DNA from: Thermonema lapsum
Lineage (GTDB): Bacteria; Bacteroidota; Bacteroidia; Cytophagales; Thermonemataceae
Length of the DNA stretch: 64,000 nucleotides
Assembly: GCF_011761635.1 (NCBI RefSeq)
Contig: NZ_JAASRN010000001.1
Location: forward strand, 827,846 to 891,845
Direction: 5' to 3'
Notes under the pieces: generated by a model
The model's database searches: none
Told to the model about the DNA's origin: nothing
The model's input: only the letters and a program-made list of their open reading frames with translations
Translations under genes and position numbers: made by a program
In this document: one piece after another, positions 8,839 through 17,915 of the stretch
How the letters are laid out: every line of letters starts with the position of its first letter
Position numbering within the stretch: position 1 is the stretch's first letter

Positions 8839-8926
8839 GCCGGGGTGGTGGAATAGGTAGACACGCAAGACTTAAAATCTTGTGAGCCCTAAAAGGCTCG
8901 TGCGGGTTCGAGTCCCGCCCCTGGTA
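8839..8926 (+). tRNA. tRNA-Leu (TAA)
   Basis: An 88-nt class II tRNA with a long variable arm (GAGCCCTAAAAGGCTC). The acceptor GCCGGGG pairs with CCCTGGT using G-T pairs, and the discriminator is A at 8926. The anticodon loop CTTAAAA gives anticodon TAA at 8873-8875. It starts 13 bp after tRNA-Gly, so the two are cotranscribed. Confidence 0.96.
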
Positions 8927-8946
8927 CGTGCACTTATCCTCCTTTG

Positions 8947-8974
8947 AAGCGTGCTTTAGGGCGCGCTTTTTTTT
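8947..8974 (+). terminator. Terminator of the tRNA operon
   Basis: An 8-bp stem, AAGCGTGC (8947-8954) with GCGCGCTT (8961-8968), contains one G-T pair and encloses a 6-base loop. A run of T follows. Confidence 0.88.
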
Positions 8975-9129
8975 CTTTTTGCCCCTTTCGCTGCTCCGTC
9001 AGACGGACACCCACCACCGCGCACGACAAAAAGGCATGCAGGATACAACAATTTGGACTCGCGCACGTTTTTTGCAAACAAAAATCAATAAAGAAGTTTT
9101 CTTACCTTAAAAATGAGAGATATATTTCC

Positions 9130-9732
9130 ATGATAACTCATTCGACCAAAAATATGACGTACACCAGAGAAGAAAAATACAAAATCTTCAATGAAGAGCT
9201 TCTGCCACACGCAGACGCCATGTATAACTCTGCCCTTCGCCTTACCTTAGACGAAGACGACGCCAAAGACTTAGTTCAAGAAACATACCTGAAAGCATTT
9301 CGCTTTTTAGACTCCTTCCAACAAGGAACCAATGCCAAAGCATGGTTGTTCAGAATATTGAAAAACAGCTTCATCAATAACTTTCGCAAGAAAAGTAAGG
9401 AACCTGCAAAAATAGATTATCAGGAAGTAGAGTCGTTCTACAACTCCGATGAAGCAGACAACAGCAGGTTGTCGGTAACTACAGACTTGCGCAGCGAAAC
9501 CGTGCACGACAAAATAGGTGACGAAGTGGCTAATGCCCTCAACAGCTTGCCAGTAGATTTCCGTATTGTCATTATTTTGTGCGACATTGAGGGTTTCACC
9601 TACGAGGAAATGTCTAAAATACTGGACATCCCCATAGGCACCGTGCGTTCAAGACTACACCGCGCCCGCAACCTGCTCAAAGAAAAACTACACGATTATG
9701 CCAAAAAGATGGGATATTTAAAAAATGCATAA
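9130..9732 (+). CDS. ECF-type RNA polymerase sigma factor
   Basis: This 200-residue sigma-70 family factor of the ECF group redirects RNA polymerase to its regulon. Region 2 (residues about 25-90) contains ALRLTLDEDDAKDLVQETYLKAF and the NAKAWLFRILKNSFIN segment. Region 4 (about 140-190) contains LPVDFRIVIILCDIEGFTYEEMSKIL and the helix-turn-helix IPIGTVRSRLHRAR. I chose ATG 9130. An ATG at 9154 is possible. The next gene overlaps it by 8 bp and looks like its anti-sigma factor, so the pair should be a stress- or envelope-responsive switch. Confidence 0.92.
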   Translation: MITHSTKNMTYTREEKYKIFNEELLPHADAMYNSALRLTLDEDDAKDLVQETYLKAFRFLDSFQQGTNAKAWLFRILKNSFINNFRKKSKEPAKIDYQEVESFYNSDEADNSRLSVTTDLRSETVHDKIGDEVANALNSLPVDFRIVIILCDIEGFTYEEMSKILDIPIGTVRSRLHRARNLLKEKLHDYAKKMGYLKNA

Positions 9733-10027
9733 AACCATGTCGAAGGAAACGAGCAACGAAACTACCAAACCGCCTATGACCGCAGAAAAAAAGAGATGCA
9801 ACAACTTCAGCTGGGAAGGCATCTATTTGTATTTGGACGGTCAAGTGAGCGAAGAACAAAAGCGTCAGATAGATGAACACATGCGCAAGTGCCTTTTTTG
9901 CAACGACTGCAAAGAACTGGAAGAGGCTATCCGCTCTATCCTGAAAATTAAAGTCAATGCCAAGTGCCCCTGCGAACTGTTAGAAGCTATCAAACAAAAG
10001 ATAAAAGAAGAAAACGGTCAAGAATAA
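9725..10027 (+). CDS. Zinc-finger anti-sigma factor
   Basis: This soluble 100-residue protein has a zf-HC2 type zinc-binding motif, [11 protein letters not shown] (H-x3-C-x2-C), near residues 53-63, preceded by [18 protein letters not shown]. This is the classic anti-sigma ZAS layout. There is no membrane segment, so it probably senses a cytoplasmic cue such as redox or zinc state. Extra cysteines (CPCELL) are present near the C-terminus. It overlaps the sigma gene by 8 bp, which supports stoichiometric coexpression. Confidence 0.82.
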   Translation: MHKTMSKETSNETTKPPMTAEKKRCNNFSWEGIYLYLDGQVSEEQKRQIDEHMRKCLFCNDCKELEEAIRSILKIKVNAKCPCELLEAIKQKIKEENGQE

Positions 10028-10082
10028 CAAGTCTGCCTATTTTTTCTATTTTTGCACCCTCACCGAATCCTCAGCAATAGGC

Positions 10083-10703
10083 ATGTCAGTCGATAAACAA
10101 GGCAAAATCATCATTTTTTCGGCTCCGTCGGGGGCAGGCAAAACCACCATTGTCAAGCATTTATTGAACAAATTTCCTGACAAATTGGCATTTTCTATTT
10201 CTGCCTGCACCCGTCCGCGCCGGGGGCGCACCGAAGAGCACGGCAAAGACTACTACTTTTTCTCCCCAGACGAGTTCCGAGAAAAAATCAAAAACAATGA
10301 ATTTGTAGAGTGGGAAGAAGTGTATCCGGGTGCTTATTACGGCACGCTAAAGTCAGAAATTCAACGCATCTGGAACGAAGGCAAGCACGTGATATGTGAT
10401 GTGGATGTCAAAGGGGGCTTAAAACTAAAAAACTACTACGGCGACCACGCTTTGGCTATTTTCGTCAAAGTACCCAGTTTGGACATCCTGCGGCAGCGTT
10501 TGATGCAAAGACAAACAGAAACCGATGCGAGTTTAGAAACACGCATGGCAAAAGCCTCCTATGAGATGTCGTTTGAACCGGAATTCGATGTGGTGCTGGT
10601 GAATGAGAATTTAGAAAAAGCTTTTAAAGAAGCCGAACAGCTGGTGTTGCACTTTGTTGAGACTGGCAAGATATTGAAAATCAACGAAGAGGAAATCAAA
10701 TAA
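10083..10703 (+). CDS. gmk: Guanylate kinase
   Basis: Phosphorylates GMP to GDP with ATP. The 206-residue protein has the P-loop [13 protein letters not shown], the GMP-binding [20 protein letters not shown], and the conserved [16 protein letters not shown] region. A TATTTTTG box 40 bp upstream may be its -7 element. The length is normal for bacterial Gmk. Confidence 0.96.
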   Translation: MSVDKQGKIIIFSAPSGAGKTTIVKHLLNKFPDKLAFSISACTRPRRGRTEEHGKDYYFFSPDEFREKIKNNEFVEWEEVYPGAYYGTLKSEIQRIWNEGKHVICDVDVKGGLKLKNYYGDHALAIFVKVPSLDILRQRLMQRQTETDASLETRMAKASYEMSFEPEFDVVLVNENLEKAFKEAEQLVLHFVETGKILKINEEEIK

Positions 10704-10721
10704 CTCCTTCTTTTTGTAGAT

Positions 10722-10754
10722 AAAAAAAGGCAGCCAAACGACTGCCCTTGGCTG
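10722..10754 (-). terminator. Terminator on the minus strand
   Basis: CAGCCAA (10731-10737) pairs with TTGGCTG (10748-10754). On the minus strand this hairpin is followed by a run of seven T after CC. It sits immediately after the stop codon of the small minus-strand reading frame and so supports that frame being transcribed. Confidence 0.72.
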
Positions 10755-10757
10755 TGT

Positions 10758-11017
10758 TTACAATAATAGAGAGATTTGGCTTCTGCGCTCTTCCCTTTTA
10801 GTTTGCGCAAATTTTGCTTCCACAAGGTCGAGTAACTCGTCCGACGAACAGCCTTCTATGAAGGTGCAGTCAACCCCTTGCTCTGCTGCAGCACCATAGC
10901 TATGCCCATGGCTGCCGCCCCAAAAGAGGAAGAAAATCAAAGGATGGTTTTTAATATATGCCCCAGATTTTCCTGAAGAACGCGCTTATCGTTTATTTTT
11001 AGTGGCAAAAGCACCAT
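10758..11017 (-). pseudogene. Possible frameshifted small gene opposite the HxlR regulator
   Basis: I do not recognise the product. On the minus strand an ATG at 11017 follows a good Shine-Dalgarno (GGAG, 7 bases upstream) and encodes 26 residues (MVLLPLKINDKRVLQENL and on) up to a TGA at 10939-10937. A second frame, overlapping that stop, runs from 10940 to 10758 and encodes an acidic helical tail (CSSDELLDLVEAKFAQTK). A terminator follows directly. A single one-base deletion would explain the break. Two short independent frames, or no gene at all, remain possible. Confidence 0.3.
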
Positions 11018-11128
11018 CGTAAAACTCCTAAAACGGTCATTTTTTATAGTTCTCAGTGAATGAACAGAATAAAAGCATTAGATTTGCTATAAAAAAAGAA
11101 GCAGATAGCTTTTAAAAATCAATTGCAA

Positions 11129-11518
11129 ATGTACAGCAGTGAGACTAAAGCCAAGAAAAACAATCACTTGGGAAGCTTTTTGGAAGTCAAACAATGCCCG
11201 GTGCGTTATGTACTGGCAGTAAATGACACCCTGAACGTGATTAGTGGCAAATGGAAACTTCCCATCATCGCCTCACTGATTCATGGCAAGAAACGCTTCA
11301 ATGAGCTGGAGCGAAACATAGAGGGCATCACCCCCCGCATGTTGTCAAAAGAGTTGAAAGAACTGGAGCTTAACGGGGTAGTCAAAAGACTGGTACACAA
11401 TACCCGCCCGGTGCTGATTGAATATGAACTTACAGAATCGGGATACCGCCTGACCGATGTCATTGATGCCATGATACAGTGGGGATTGACACACCGGCAA
11501 ACCTGCATGCCAGAGTAA
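11129..11518 (+). CDS. HxlR family winged-helix transcriptional regulator
   Basis: This 129-residue DNA-binding protein has the HxlR core: GKWKLPIIASLIHGKKRFNE, then GITPRMLSKELKELELNGVVKR, then YELTESGYRLTDVIDAMIQWG. A Cys (QCP) lies shortly before the wHTH, as in redox- or aldehyde-sensing relatives. I chose ATG 11129. HxlR regulators often control a divergent gene, and here the divergent slot holds only the broken small frame at 10758-11017. Confidence 0.88.
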   Translation: MYSSETKAKKNNHLGSFLEVKQCPVRYVLAVNDTLNVISGKWKLPIIASLIHGKKRFNELERNIEGITPRMLSKELKELELNGVVKRLVHNTRPVLIEYELTESGYRLTDVIDAMIQWGLTHRQTCMPE

Positions 11519-11546
11519 AAACATAAATTTGCCTTAAAAAGAAGCG

Positions 11547-12119
11547 ATGAAAGTAGGTTTGTTTTTTGGCTCTTTCAATCCTATTCATGTAGGTCATTTG
11601 ATATTGGCAAATGTAGCAGTAGAAAGCACCGACCTGAACAAAGTGTGCTTTGTGGTGTCGCCGCAGAATCCTTTTAAGAAGCGTAGCAGCCTGTTGCATG
11701 AGTTTGACCGCTTGGATATGGTACGGGCTGCTATTCACGACAATCCGAACTTCGAAGTAAGTGATATTGAGTTTCACCTTCCTCAGCCCAGCTATACCAT
11801 AGACACCCTCACCTATCTGCAAGAGAAATACCCCAAACGTCGCTTTGCCCTGTTGATGGGCGAAGACAATTTAGCGCACTTTCATAAGTGGAAAAACTAC
11901 GAGCAAATACTTGAATACTATGAGTTGTATGTATATCCGCGTCCCCACACTCCAGAACACGGCTTTCGCGAGCACCCCAAAGTGCATTACATAGAAGCGC
12001 CACTGCTCGACATATCAGCAACCTATATCCGCCAATGCATACAAGAAGGGCGCTCTATCCGTTATATGGTTACTGAACCGGTAGCCGAGCTAATTTACAG
12101 CCGAAAGTACTACCATTGA
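11547..12119 (+). CDS. nadD: Nicotinate-nucleotide adenylyltransferase
   Basis: Transfers AMP from ATP to nicotinate mononucleotide in NAD synthesis. The 190-residue protein has the nucleotidyltransferase motif GSFNPIHVGHL at the N-terminus and the C-terminal ISATYIRQ motif, a variant of ISxTxIR. It lies 28 bp after the HxlR gene and 35 bp before the next gene's probable start. Length is typical. Confidence 0.95.
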   Translation: MKVGLFFGSFNPIHVGHLILANVAVESTDLNKVCFVVSPQNPFKKRSSLLHEFDRLDMVRAAIHDNPNFEVSDIEFHLPQPSYTIDTLTYLQEKYPKRRFALLMGEDNLAHFHKWKNYEQILEYYELYVYPRPHTPEHGFREHPKVHYIEAPLLDISATYIRQCIQEGRSIRYMVTEPVAELIYSRKYYH

Positions 12120-12154
12120 ATATGAACAAGCAAAATCGCCTAAAAGAAATTTAT

Positions 12155-13348
12155 ATGAAAAAACACCTCCTTTATTGGTTCATTGCTTTTTGTGCCAGCA
12201 CACACGCAAATGCCCAACTGGACAGCTTGCGGCAACTGCTCTTGCATACGCAGTCGAGCTATCGCGATAGCCTCGAGCTGCTTCGTCGGCAATATGCAGA
12301 GCTGTCGCAACATGTGCAGTGGCAGGGGCAAATGATACGAGAACTAAGAGAAAAACGTCGTGCCACCGCCCACACCCAATATGAGCACCACGTGCAAAGC
12401 ATCCGCCAAACGGTTTTGTTTTGTGAGCAAAGCAGCCGCAGCCTGCAAGCCATAGAAAACTTTATTACGAGCAGTTATTATTTCAATTTCATCAACAACC
12501 TGCACAACCCCACCAATCAAGAGCTGGGCTTCAGTTTAAAGGAAGCGACCATCCGCCTTGTACAAGAAAAGATTTTTTCGCGAGCGAAACGTTTCAAGAA
12601 AGGCGCTCGCCTCATTGCACTTATGCAACACATATTCGACTCTCCCTTATCACAGGCAGTGAGCGAGGTAATTCCCACCGTCCACTATTTTCAATCGGTA
12701 ACACAACTTATTTACAAAGTAGCCTTCGAAGAAGAAGACATTACCATAAGTGACCTGAAAGCCTTCGAAACAGAACTACAGAAATACCTTCGCTACTACG
12801 AGATGCTGTCGGATGTCAATCGGCAGTCGCAGCAAAACCTATCGAGTTTACGCGTGCGCGCCCAAGCACTTCACCAACTTTTGCTGGAGTTTGTACGCCA
12901 ACAATGCATTACGCTGCACCCCGAAAAACGCGAGGAAATTAAACAATTGCCCTTGTCAACACTCATGCACTCCTATTATCAATACAGCCACGTGGACAGC
13001 CTCATCCGCAACATTGAAGCTTCTTATACAGACGCTGGGAAGATACAATACGAACAGCTGACAAGCGATACTCGACTGATATATCCTGTTATAGCCATAC
13101 AAAAGGTGCATCAGATAGACCAAGAGTTGGAAACGCTTTACCGAGAGTTCTTGTCTCTGCTCGACGGCTATCATCAAGCCATAGAAAACATTCTACGGAA
13201 TAGCCGGCAGCTGTCGCAAAAGCCCGAAGCCATTGACAATAAAATCCAAGAGCTGAAAGAACAGTACGCGCGTCTTCGGGCAGAGATTGTGCGCAGCGTG
13301 AACGTAGAGCAAGTGCGCAATTATATGCAGCGCATTCCTCTCCAATGA
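12155..13348 (+). CDS. Secreted helical/coiled-coil protein of unknown function
   Basis: I do not recognise this protein. I chose the ATG at 12155 because it opens a clean signal peptide (MKKHLLYWFIAFCASTHANAQ). Starting at 12116 would bury the signal behind a basic leader. The mature part, about 375 residues, is almost all amphipathic helix, rich in Gln, Glu, Leu and Arg. Long coiled-coil-like runs lie at both ends (LRQLLLHTQSSYRDSLELLR and IQELKEQYARLRAEIVRSV). The context says only that it follows nadD. It may be a periplasmic structural protein. Confidence 0.68.
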   Translation: MKKHLLYWFIAFCASTHANAQLDSLRQLLLHTQSSYRDSLELLRRQYAELSQHVQWQGQMIRELREKRRATAHTQYEHHVQSIRQTVLFCEQSSRSLQAIENFITSSYYFNFINNLHNPTNQELGFSLKEATIRLVQEKIFSRAKRFKKGARLIALMQHIFDSPLSQAVSEVIPTVHYFQSVTQLIYKVAFEEEDITISDLKAFETELQKYLRYYEMLSDVNRQSQQNLSSLRVRAQALHQLLLEFVRQQCITLHPEKREEIKQLPLSTLMHSYYQYSHVDSLIRNIEASYTDAGKIQYEQLTSDTRLIYPVIAIQKVHQIDQELETLYREFLSLLDGYHQAIENILRNSRQLSQKPEAIDNKIQELKEQYARLRAEIVRSVNVEQVRNYMQRIPLQ

Positions 13349-13414
13349 CACATGGCACAGCAGAAAGCGCCTCAAACACGAAAAGTAAAATTCGCGTCTG
13401 AGGCTTTATGTCTC

Positions 13415-14506
13415 TTATCTTGCCGGTTCGGGAGTCAAATCTATGCGTTTCACTCCTTCAAAAGCCAGAATAAAGTCTTTTCCAAAGGCTTTGGAAGGCG
13501 TATAGAAGCCTTTCATGCGGTGCGGCTCCAAGAGACGGCAAGCAATTTCTACCGCTGTAAGAGAAGTGAGATAGTAGCCTTCGGGCGTGATAAGACGAGC
13601 TTCACGGGCTTCGCCCTGTGGGTTCTCCACACGTCCCCACAAGTAGCTTTTTCCTTCCTTGAGCAGCTGTTTGTCAGGTCCGGTGAAGCGCTTCTCTGCC
13701 TGTTTTTTCAAATACTTTTTTATGCTTGAAAGCTTCAGCAGCCAACGCCAGCGATAGGCTTTCCGCATTTGGTCTATCATGGGCTTGGGCAAAGCCATAA
13801 AAACCTGAATGTTGGGAATGCCGGTGCTATAATAAGCTGTAGATACGTCGCCCCAGGGGATAGAAGCAGCCATAGATATTTCTCCATCGCCAAAATCCAT
13901 GCGCGTTGTTTCGTGCGCTGCCGGCACTTCTACTATCTTGCCATTGCGACGCACCGCACCGCCTTTGCCCAGGTTTTCTACCATAGTGAACGCCGTACCT
14001 CTGGACATGCGCGACACCCCTTTAAACGCCAAAGTAAGCTTATGTGCATCGGGCAAAAGGCTTTTCAGATGAGCAGCCAAGCAATCGGAAGGTACCACAT
14101 CGAAACCACTGCCCGGTAACAAGACAATGCCCCGTGCTTCGGCACGCCCCGACTGAGCAGCCAAGTACTCAAAGACTTCTATTTCGCCGGTGATGTCCAC
14201 ATAATGGGTGCGCGTTGCCAAGCAGGCTTCCAATACCGGGCGCACCGTGTGAATAAAAGGACCGGCGCATTGTAAAATTACCTGAACGTCGTTCAAAGCC
14301 TGTTGAAGCGCAATGCCGTCGTCCAGCGAGAACACCCTGTGTTCCAAGCCGTATTGTTGGGCAATAGCAGCTGTTTTTTCGGGACTCCGCCCTGCAAGCA
14401 CAGGACGCAACCCACGACGGACGGCTTCGGCAACTATCAGCTTGCCAGTAAAACCATAGGCACCATAAATGAGCAAAGGAGTGGTTTTGGTCATACTATT
14501 TTCCAT
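13415..14506 (-). CDS. Saccharopine dehydrogenase-like NAD(P)-binding oxidoreductase
   Basis: The 363-residue protein begins with a Rossmann fold (LLIYGAYGFTGKLIVAEAVRRG, GxxGxxG-like) and continues with VILQCAGPF and HYVDITGE, typical of saccharopine-dehydrogenase-like or trans-acting enoyl reductase proteins. In characterised relatives these reduce lipid or polyketide intermediates. No such pathway is visible here, so the substrate is open. The start could be the ATG at 14506 or 14494, and the two differ by four residues. Upstream in-frame sequence is not family-like. Confidence 0.8.
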   Translation of the reverse strand: MENSMTKTTPLLIYGAYGFTGKLIVAEAVRRGLRPVLAGRSPEKTAAIAQQYGLEHRVFSLDDGIALQQALNDVQVILQCAGPFIHTVRPVLEACLATRTHYVDITGEIEVFEYLAAQSGRAEARGIVLLPGSGFDVVPSDCLAAHLKSLLPDAHKLTLAFKGVSRMSRGTAFTMVENLGKGGAVRRNGKIVEVPAAHETTRMDFGDGEISMAASIPWGDVSTAYYSTGIPNIQVFMALPKPMIDQMRKAYRWRWLLKLSSIKKYLKKQAEKRFTGPDKQLLKEGKSYLWGRVENPQGEAREARLITPEGYYLTSLTAVEIACRLLEPHRMKGFYTPSKAFGKDFILAFEGVKRIDLTPEPAR

Positions 14507-14572
14507 TTTGGGAAAAGATACGTAAAAAATGAGAAAGTAAGCGAGGCTTTGTGCTTTTGGGCTCACTTCCTT

Positions 14573-14666
14573 TTGTCATCCGGAGCACCAGCAGGAAATA
14601 TCTTTTGCTTCTTGCTGCTTGACGAGATTGGACGCCCTCACTCGATTTGCTTGTTCAAGATAACAA
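14573..14666 (-). repeat. Palindromic-ended dispersed repeat, copy D
   Basis: A 94-bp element in inverse orientation to the three other copies (26272, 29561, 34474). Read on the minus strand it begins TTGTTATCTTGAAC, contains TCCAATCTCGTCAAG and AAAGATATTTCCTGCT, and ends GGATGACAA. These align in order with copy 34474-34569. Confidence 0.6.
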
Positions 14667-14822
14667 CCTACGCTTGAGCTTCTTTCGAAACTACAAGCTG
14701 CGCAAAGTGAGAAAATGACAAGTCTATTGGTGTGATTTTTGCTTCAACAGGTATTTTAATATAGTACTCTCAGGCAAGAGAGTTGCTTAGTTTATTACAA
14801 GATTTAAAAACCTTTAGATAGG

Positions 14823-15251
14823 ATGCATTACAAATCTTTTCTCCCGGTGTTGCTTATTGTGCTGCTCGGCGGCTGCCAGGTAAAAAACCAACAGCAAGCA
14901 AGCGACGAAGCGAACAGCAGGAAACCCATGCCTGCCATAGCACGAGGTACCGAACCTTTCTGGCTGCTTCATGTTGTAGATACTACCACTGCTGTATGGG
15001 AGCGCCCCGATACAGGCAAAGACACTTTGACGATAGAGAGCTACACCCATCGAGGTGAAACATGGATATTACGCGCTCAGCATGCCACTTACCGCTTGCA
15101 AGCTACCTTTTCTCCACAAACCTGCAGCGACGGCATGTCTGACCTTGAATACCCTCTTTCGGTGAAAGTTACTATTTTTGACAGCCGTAAAAATCAGGTG
15201 TCCCAGCAGTACAATGGTTGTGGCGAATATGCCCAAACGACAGAAAAATGA
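14823..15251 (+). CDS. COG3650-like lipoprotein
   Basis: This 142-residue protein has a lipoprotein signal (lipobox LLGGC, Cys 18). It contains two motifs typical of the COG3650 group: RGTEPFWLL near residues 41-49 and CSDGMSDLEYPLSV near residues 100-113. Cys residues in the second motif and near the end (NGCGEY) may form a disulfide. It should be anchored in the outer or inner membrane facing the periplasm. Family function is unknown. Its last 23 bp overlap trmN6. Confidence 0.75.
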   Translation: MHYKSFLPVLLIVLLGGCQVKNQQQASDEANSRKPMPAIARGTEPFWLLHVVDTTTAVWERPDTGKDTLTIESYTHRGETWILRAQHATYRLQATFSPQTCSDGMSDLEYPLSVKVTIFDSRKNQVSQQYNGCGEYAQTTEK

Positions 15252-15966
15252 CATCTTTCGCTTCAAACAATTTAGTGTGGAGCATGCCCTTTGTGGCATG
15301 AAGGTAAGTACCGAAGCCTGCATATTGGGGGCTTGGGCGCCGCCCCCCGCTACTGCTCCCCGTCATATTTTAGACATAGGCACCGGCAGCGGTTTGTTGG
15401 CGCTCATGCTGGCGCAGCGCTTCCCCGAGGCGCTTGTTCATGCCGTAGAACTTGAAGAAAACGCTTGCCGTCAAGCTCGACTCAATTTTTCGCGCAGTCC
15501 TTTTGCTTCGCGCATCTGTTTGTTTGAACAGCAAGACGTCCTGCAATGGAATGCCCCCTGCCTTTACGATTTGATTGTAGTAAATCCCCCTTTTTTTGCA
15601 AGCAGCATGCGCCCGCAAGAACAGCGCAAACAGCTGGCAACGCATGGAGTTGAGTCGCTACCACCGCAAAAGCTGGCAGCGCGCAGCCAACAGCTGCTCG
15701 CACCCCAAGGACAGCTGGTAGTGCTCTATCCACCCCATGAGATGCAACAGTTCGAACAGTATGCCAAAAAAGTAGGTTTACATGCTATCCAGCAAATGCA
15801 AATTTACCATAGCGAAAAACACCCTCTCTTTCGCCTCATTACCGTCTTTAGCAAACAGGCACAGCAAATCAAAAGGATAGAAACGCTATACATACGGCAA
15901 GCAAACCAGATAGATTATCATCCCAGTTATACCCAACTTTTACGCCCGTTCTATGTAATTTTTTGA
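15229..15966 (+). CDS. trmN6: tRNA1(Val) A37 N6-methyltransferase-like protein
   Basis: The 245-residue SAM-dependent methyltransferase resembles YfiC/TrmN6, which methylates A37 of tRNA-Val. It starts IFRFKQFSVEHALCGMKVSTEACILGAW, the family hallmark. It has the SAM motif ILDIGTGSGLLALML and the N6-adenine catalytic motif NPPF in LIVVNPPFF. I chose ATG 15229, inside the preceding lipoprotein gene. The 3' end overlaps the convergent Na/Pi cotransporter gene by 16 bp. Confidence 0.88.
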   Translation: MPKRQKNDIFRFKQFSVEHALCGMKVSTEACILGAWAPPPATAPRHILDIGTGSGLLALMLAQRFPEALVHAVELEENACRQARLNFSRSPFASRICLFEQQDVLQWNAPCLYDLIVVNPPFFASSMRPQEQRKQLATHGVESLPPQKLAARSQQLLAPQGQLVVLYPPHEMQQFEQYAKKVGLHAIQQMQIYHSEKHPLFRLITVFSKQAQQIKRIETLYIRQANQIDYHPSYTQLLRPFYVIF

Positions 15967-17573
15967 GCAGCTGCCTCTTGCAACTCTCCGGTATCCGTTC
16001 GCCTTTCCAAAGCTTCTATGATGCTTTCGAGGTATTCTTTGTTCTCATGAATCATGTTCAGAAAGGTAGCCGCTTCTTCTGGTGCGTATAGTGTGATATT
16101 TAGCAGTACTTCCTCATTCAGGCGGTGCTGATGCTCACGATTCAATGTCCATAAGTCTCGCAAAGTCCAATCTTGCATTTGCCCCCCGTTTGCCTGTTTT
16201 TCTTCCAAAGCACTAAGTGTAAGGCTTGCATGCTCGCGCATATGAGTAATAAGATGCCGCACCGCCTCGCGTTCATCATAACGATAGTGCTCCATATTGT
16301 GCCGTATGTCTTTGAGGCTCTTGGCTGCACGCAACAGGCGCCGCACCGACCACAACAAATTGGTCAAAGTTTGCGCATCGCTTTCTGTTTTCATGTGTTG
16401 CTGCAGCTGTGCTATGTAGGCAATCACTTCGCTTCCCAGCTGCTTGGTGGCTGCATAGAAGGCTTCGGGCGACTCATGTCTGGGCAAAGGCTTGATGTCC
16501 CACAAAAGACGCCCCCAACCAATTACCCGCTCTGCCAAATGCGCCATTTCCTTTTGCAAAGCAATAAACGCCGCGTCTGTTTGTGAAGCGGGCACTTGGT
16601 GAATGAAACGCGCTTCTGTAGTTTTCTTTTGTTTTACTAAACGCTCTATAAGACGCATAAAGGGATGAATGAAAGGAAAGAACAAGACAGCCCCCAAAAC
16701 ATTCAATGCTGAGTGAAAAGCAACCAAAGCGAGCAAGGGGTCGTAAATACCCAATATCTTTTCTATCAAGGCAATTTCCCAAGGCAGAAAGACAAAAGCT
16801 GTCATATTCACAATGAAATTAAAGAGGAAGTGAGTCAATGCCACCTGCCGTTTGACTACATTGCCGTCGAGGGTTCCTAAGAATACGGTTACTGTGGTAC
16901 CCAAATCTGCCCCTATCATCAAAGCAGCCCCCTGATAGAAGCCCAAGATGCCGGCGTGCATGGCGCTCAAAGTGATAGCCATAGTGGCAGAACTCGACTG
17001 AATGATGGCAGTCAATACAAAACCTACAATAAAAAGAGTCAAAGCGCCAGCCTCTTGCCAAGCGCTTAAATCTACCACTTCGGCAAAGTGGGCAATGGCT
17101 TCTTTCATCCATTCCAGCCCTATGAAAAGTAGCGCAAAGCCGGCGATGGCTTGCCCTGCCAGCTTCATCCAAGTTTTGTAACTCCAAATAACAGCCAAGA
17201 ATGCCCCAATACCCAATCCCCACAAGGCGAATTTTTCGACATTCAGCTTAAAACCGATGAGCGTAACCAGCCAACCGGTGGCAGTAGTCCCTATGTTGGC
17301 ACCCATAATCAAACCAAAAGCCTGAGGAAGTCCCAAAATACCAGCACCCACCAAAGCTACCACCATCAAAGAAACCAAAGAGCTGCTTTGAAGCAAGGCA
17401 GTAACTACCGTTCCCCAAAAGATGCCCAACAAGGGCGTACGGGTAGCTTTGCGCAGCAGTTTACTGAACGAACTGCCGCCCATTTGCGCCAAGGCGGTTT
17501 CCAACAAATGCATACCCAAAAGAAAAGCTCCCAGACCACCCAAAAGGCGACTCCACTCAATCAGCTGCCACAT
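15951..17573 (-). CDS. Na/Pi cotransporter family protein with PhoU-like tail
   Basis: This 540-residue protein has the NptA/PNaS layout. The N-terminal membrane half contains the two inverted repeats, each with the QSSS signature (LLQSSSLVSLMVV and IIQSSSATMAITL). Residues about 320-540 form a soluble helical PhoU-like domain. It probably moves phosphate or another anion with sodium across the inner membrane, and the PhoU-like tail may gate it. No pho genes are adjacent. Confidence 0.88.
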   Translation of the reverse strand: MWQLIEWSRLLGGLGAFLLGMHLLETALAQMGGSSFSKLLRKATRTPLLGIFWGTVVTALLQSSSLVSLMVVALVGAGILGLPQAFGLIMGANIGTTATGWLVTLIGFKLNVEKFALWGLGIGAFLAVIWSYKTWMKLAGQAIAGFALLFIGLEWMKEAIAHFAEVVDLSAWQEAGALTLFIVGFVLTAIIQSSSATMAITLSAMHAGILGFYQGAALMIGADLGTTVTVFLGTLDGNVVKRQVALTHFLFNFIVNMTAFVFLPWEIALIEKILGIYDPLLALVAFHSALNVLGAVLFFPFIHPFMRLIERLVKQKKTTEARFIHQVPASQTDAAFIALQKEMAHLAERVIGWGRLLWDIKPLPRHESPEAFYAATKQLGSEVIAYIAQLQQHMKTESDAQTLTNLLWSVRRLLRAAKSLKDIRHNMEHYRYDEREAVRHLITHMREHASLTLSALEEKQANGGQMQDWTLRDLWTLNREHQHRLNEEVLLNITLYAPEEAATFLNMIHENKEYLESIIEALERRTDTGELQEAAAQKIT

Positions 17574-17915
17574 GACGATTTCAGTTTTACACGAAAATAA
17601 AACAATTTTTTTTCAAGCCCCCTTTCAAGGAAGTAGAAAGCGTAAGGGAGTCTCCCAATTGAATAGCCGTTATTCTCTTCATTTGCACAAGCCGAAACAG
17701 TAGAGGTTCGCCCCAGCACCGAAGCACGGTAATCCAGCAAGGTAAACATCGGTCAAATTATAGCAGAGGCTAAAAGTAACTTTTCCACAGAGTAAAGTTC
17801 TCAAAAAGCAAATCAGCGTTTTCCAAGAAATTTAGTTACCTTTTCGATGGTGCCAGCTTCCGGCATCAATTTGCCGCTCTTTTTGTAACTTTAAAACATC
17901 AAAATCATTTCCCGT
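17574..17915. other. Intergenic region without a recognised gene
   Basis: This 342-bp gap separates two divergent genes and should contain both promoters. It is AT-rich next to each start codon. I see no RNA gene, convincing reading frame or strong hairpin in it. Confidence 0.5.

Noticed and set aside
10937-10942. CTT TGA as a prfB-like programmed +1 frameshift
   Set aside because: A +1 shift leads to a stop within 13 codons, while the longer following frame needs a -1 shift. A deletion is more likely.
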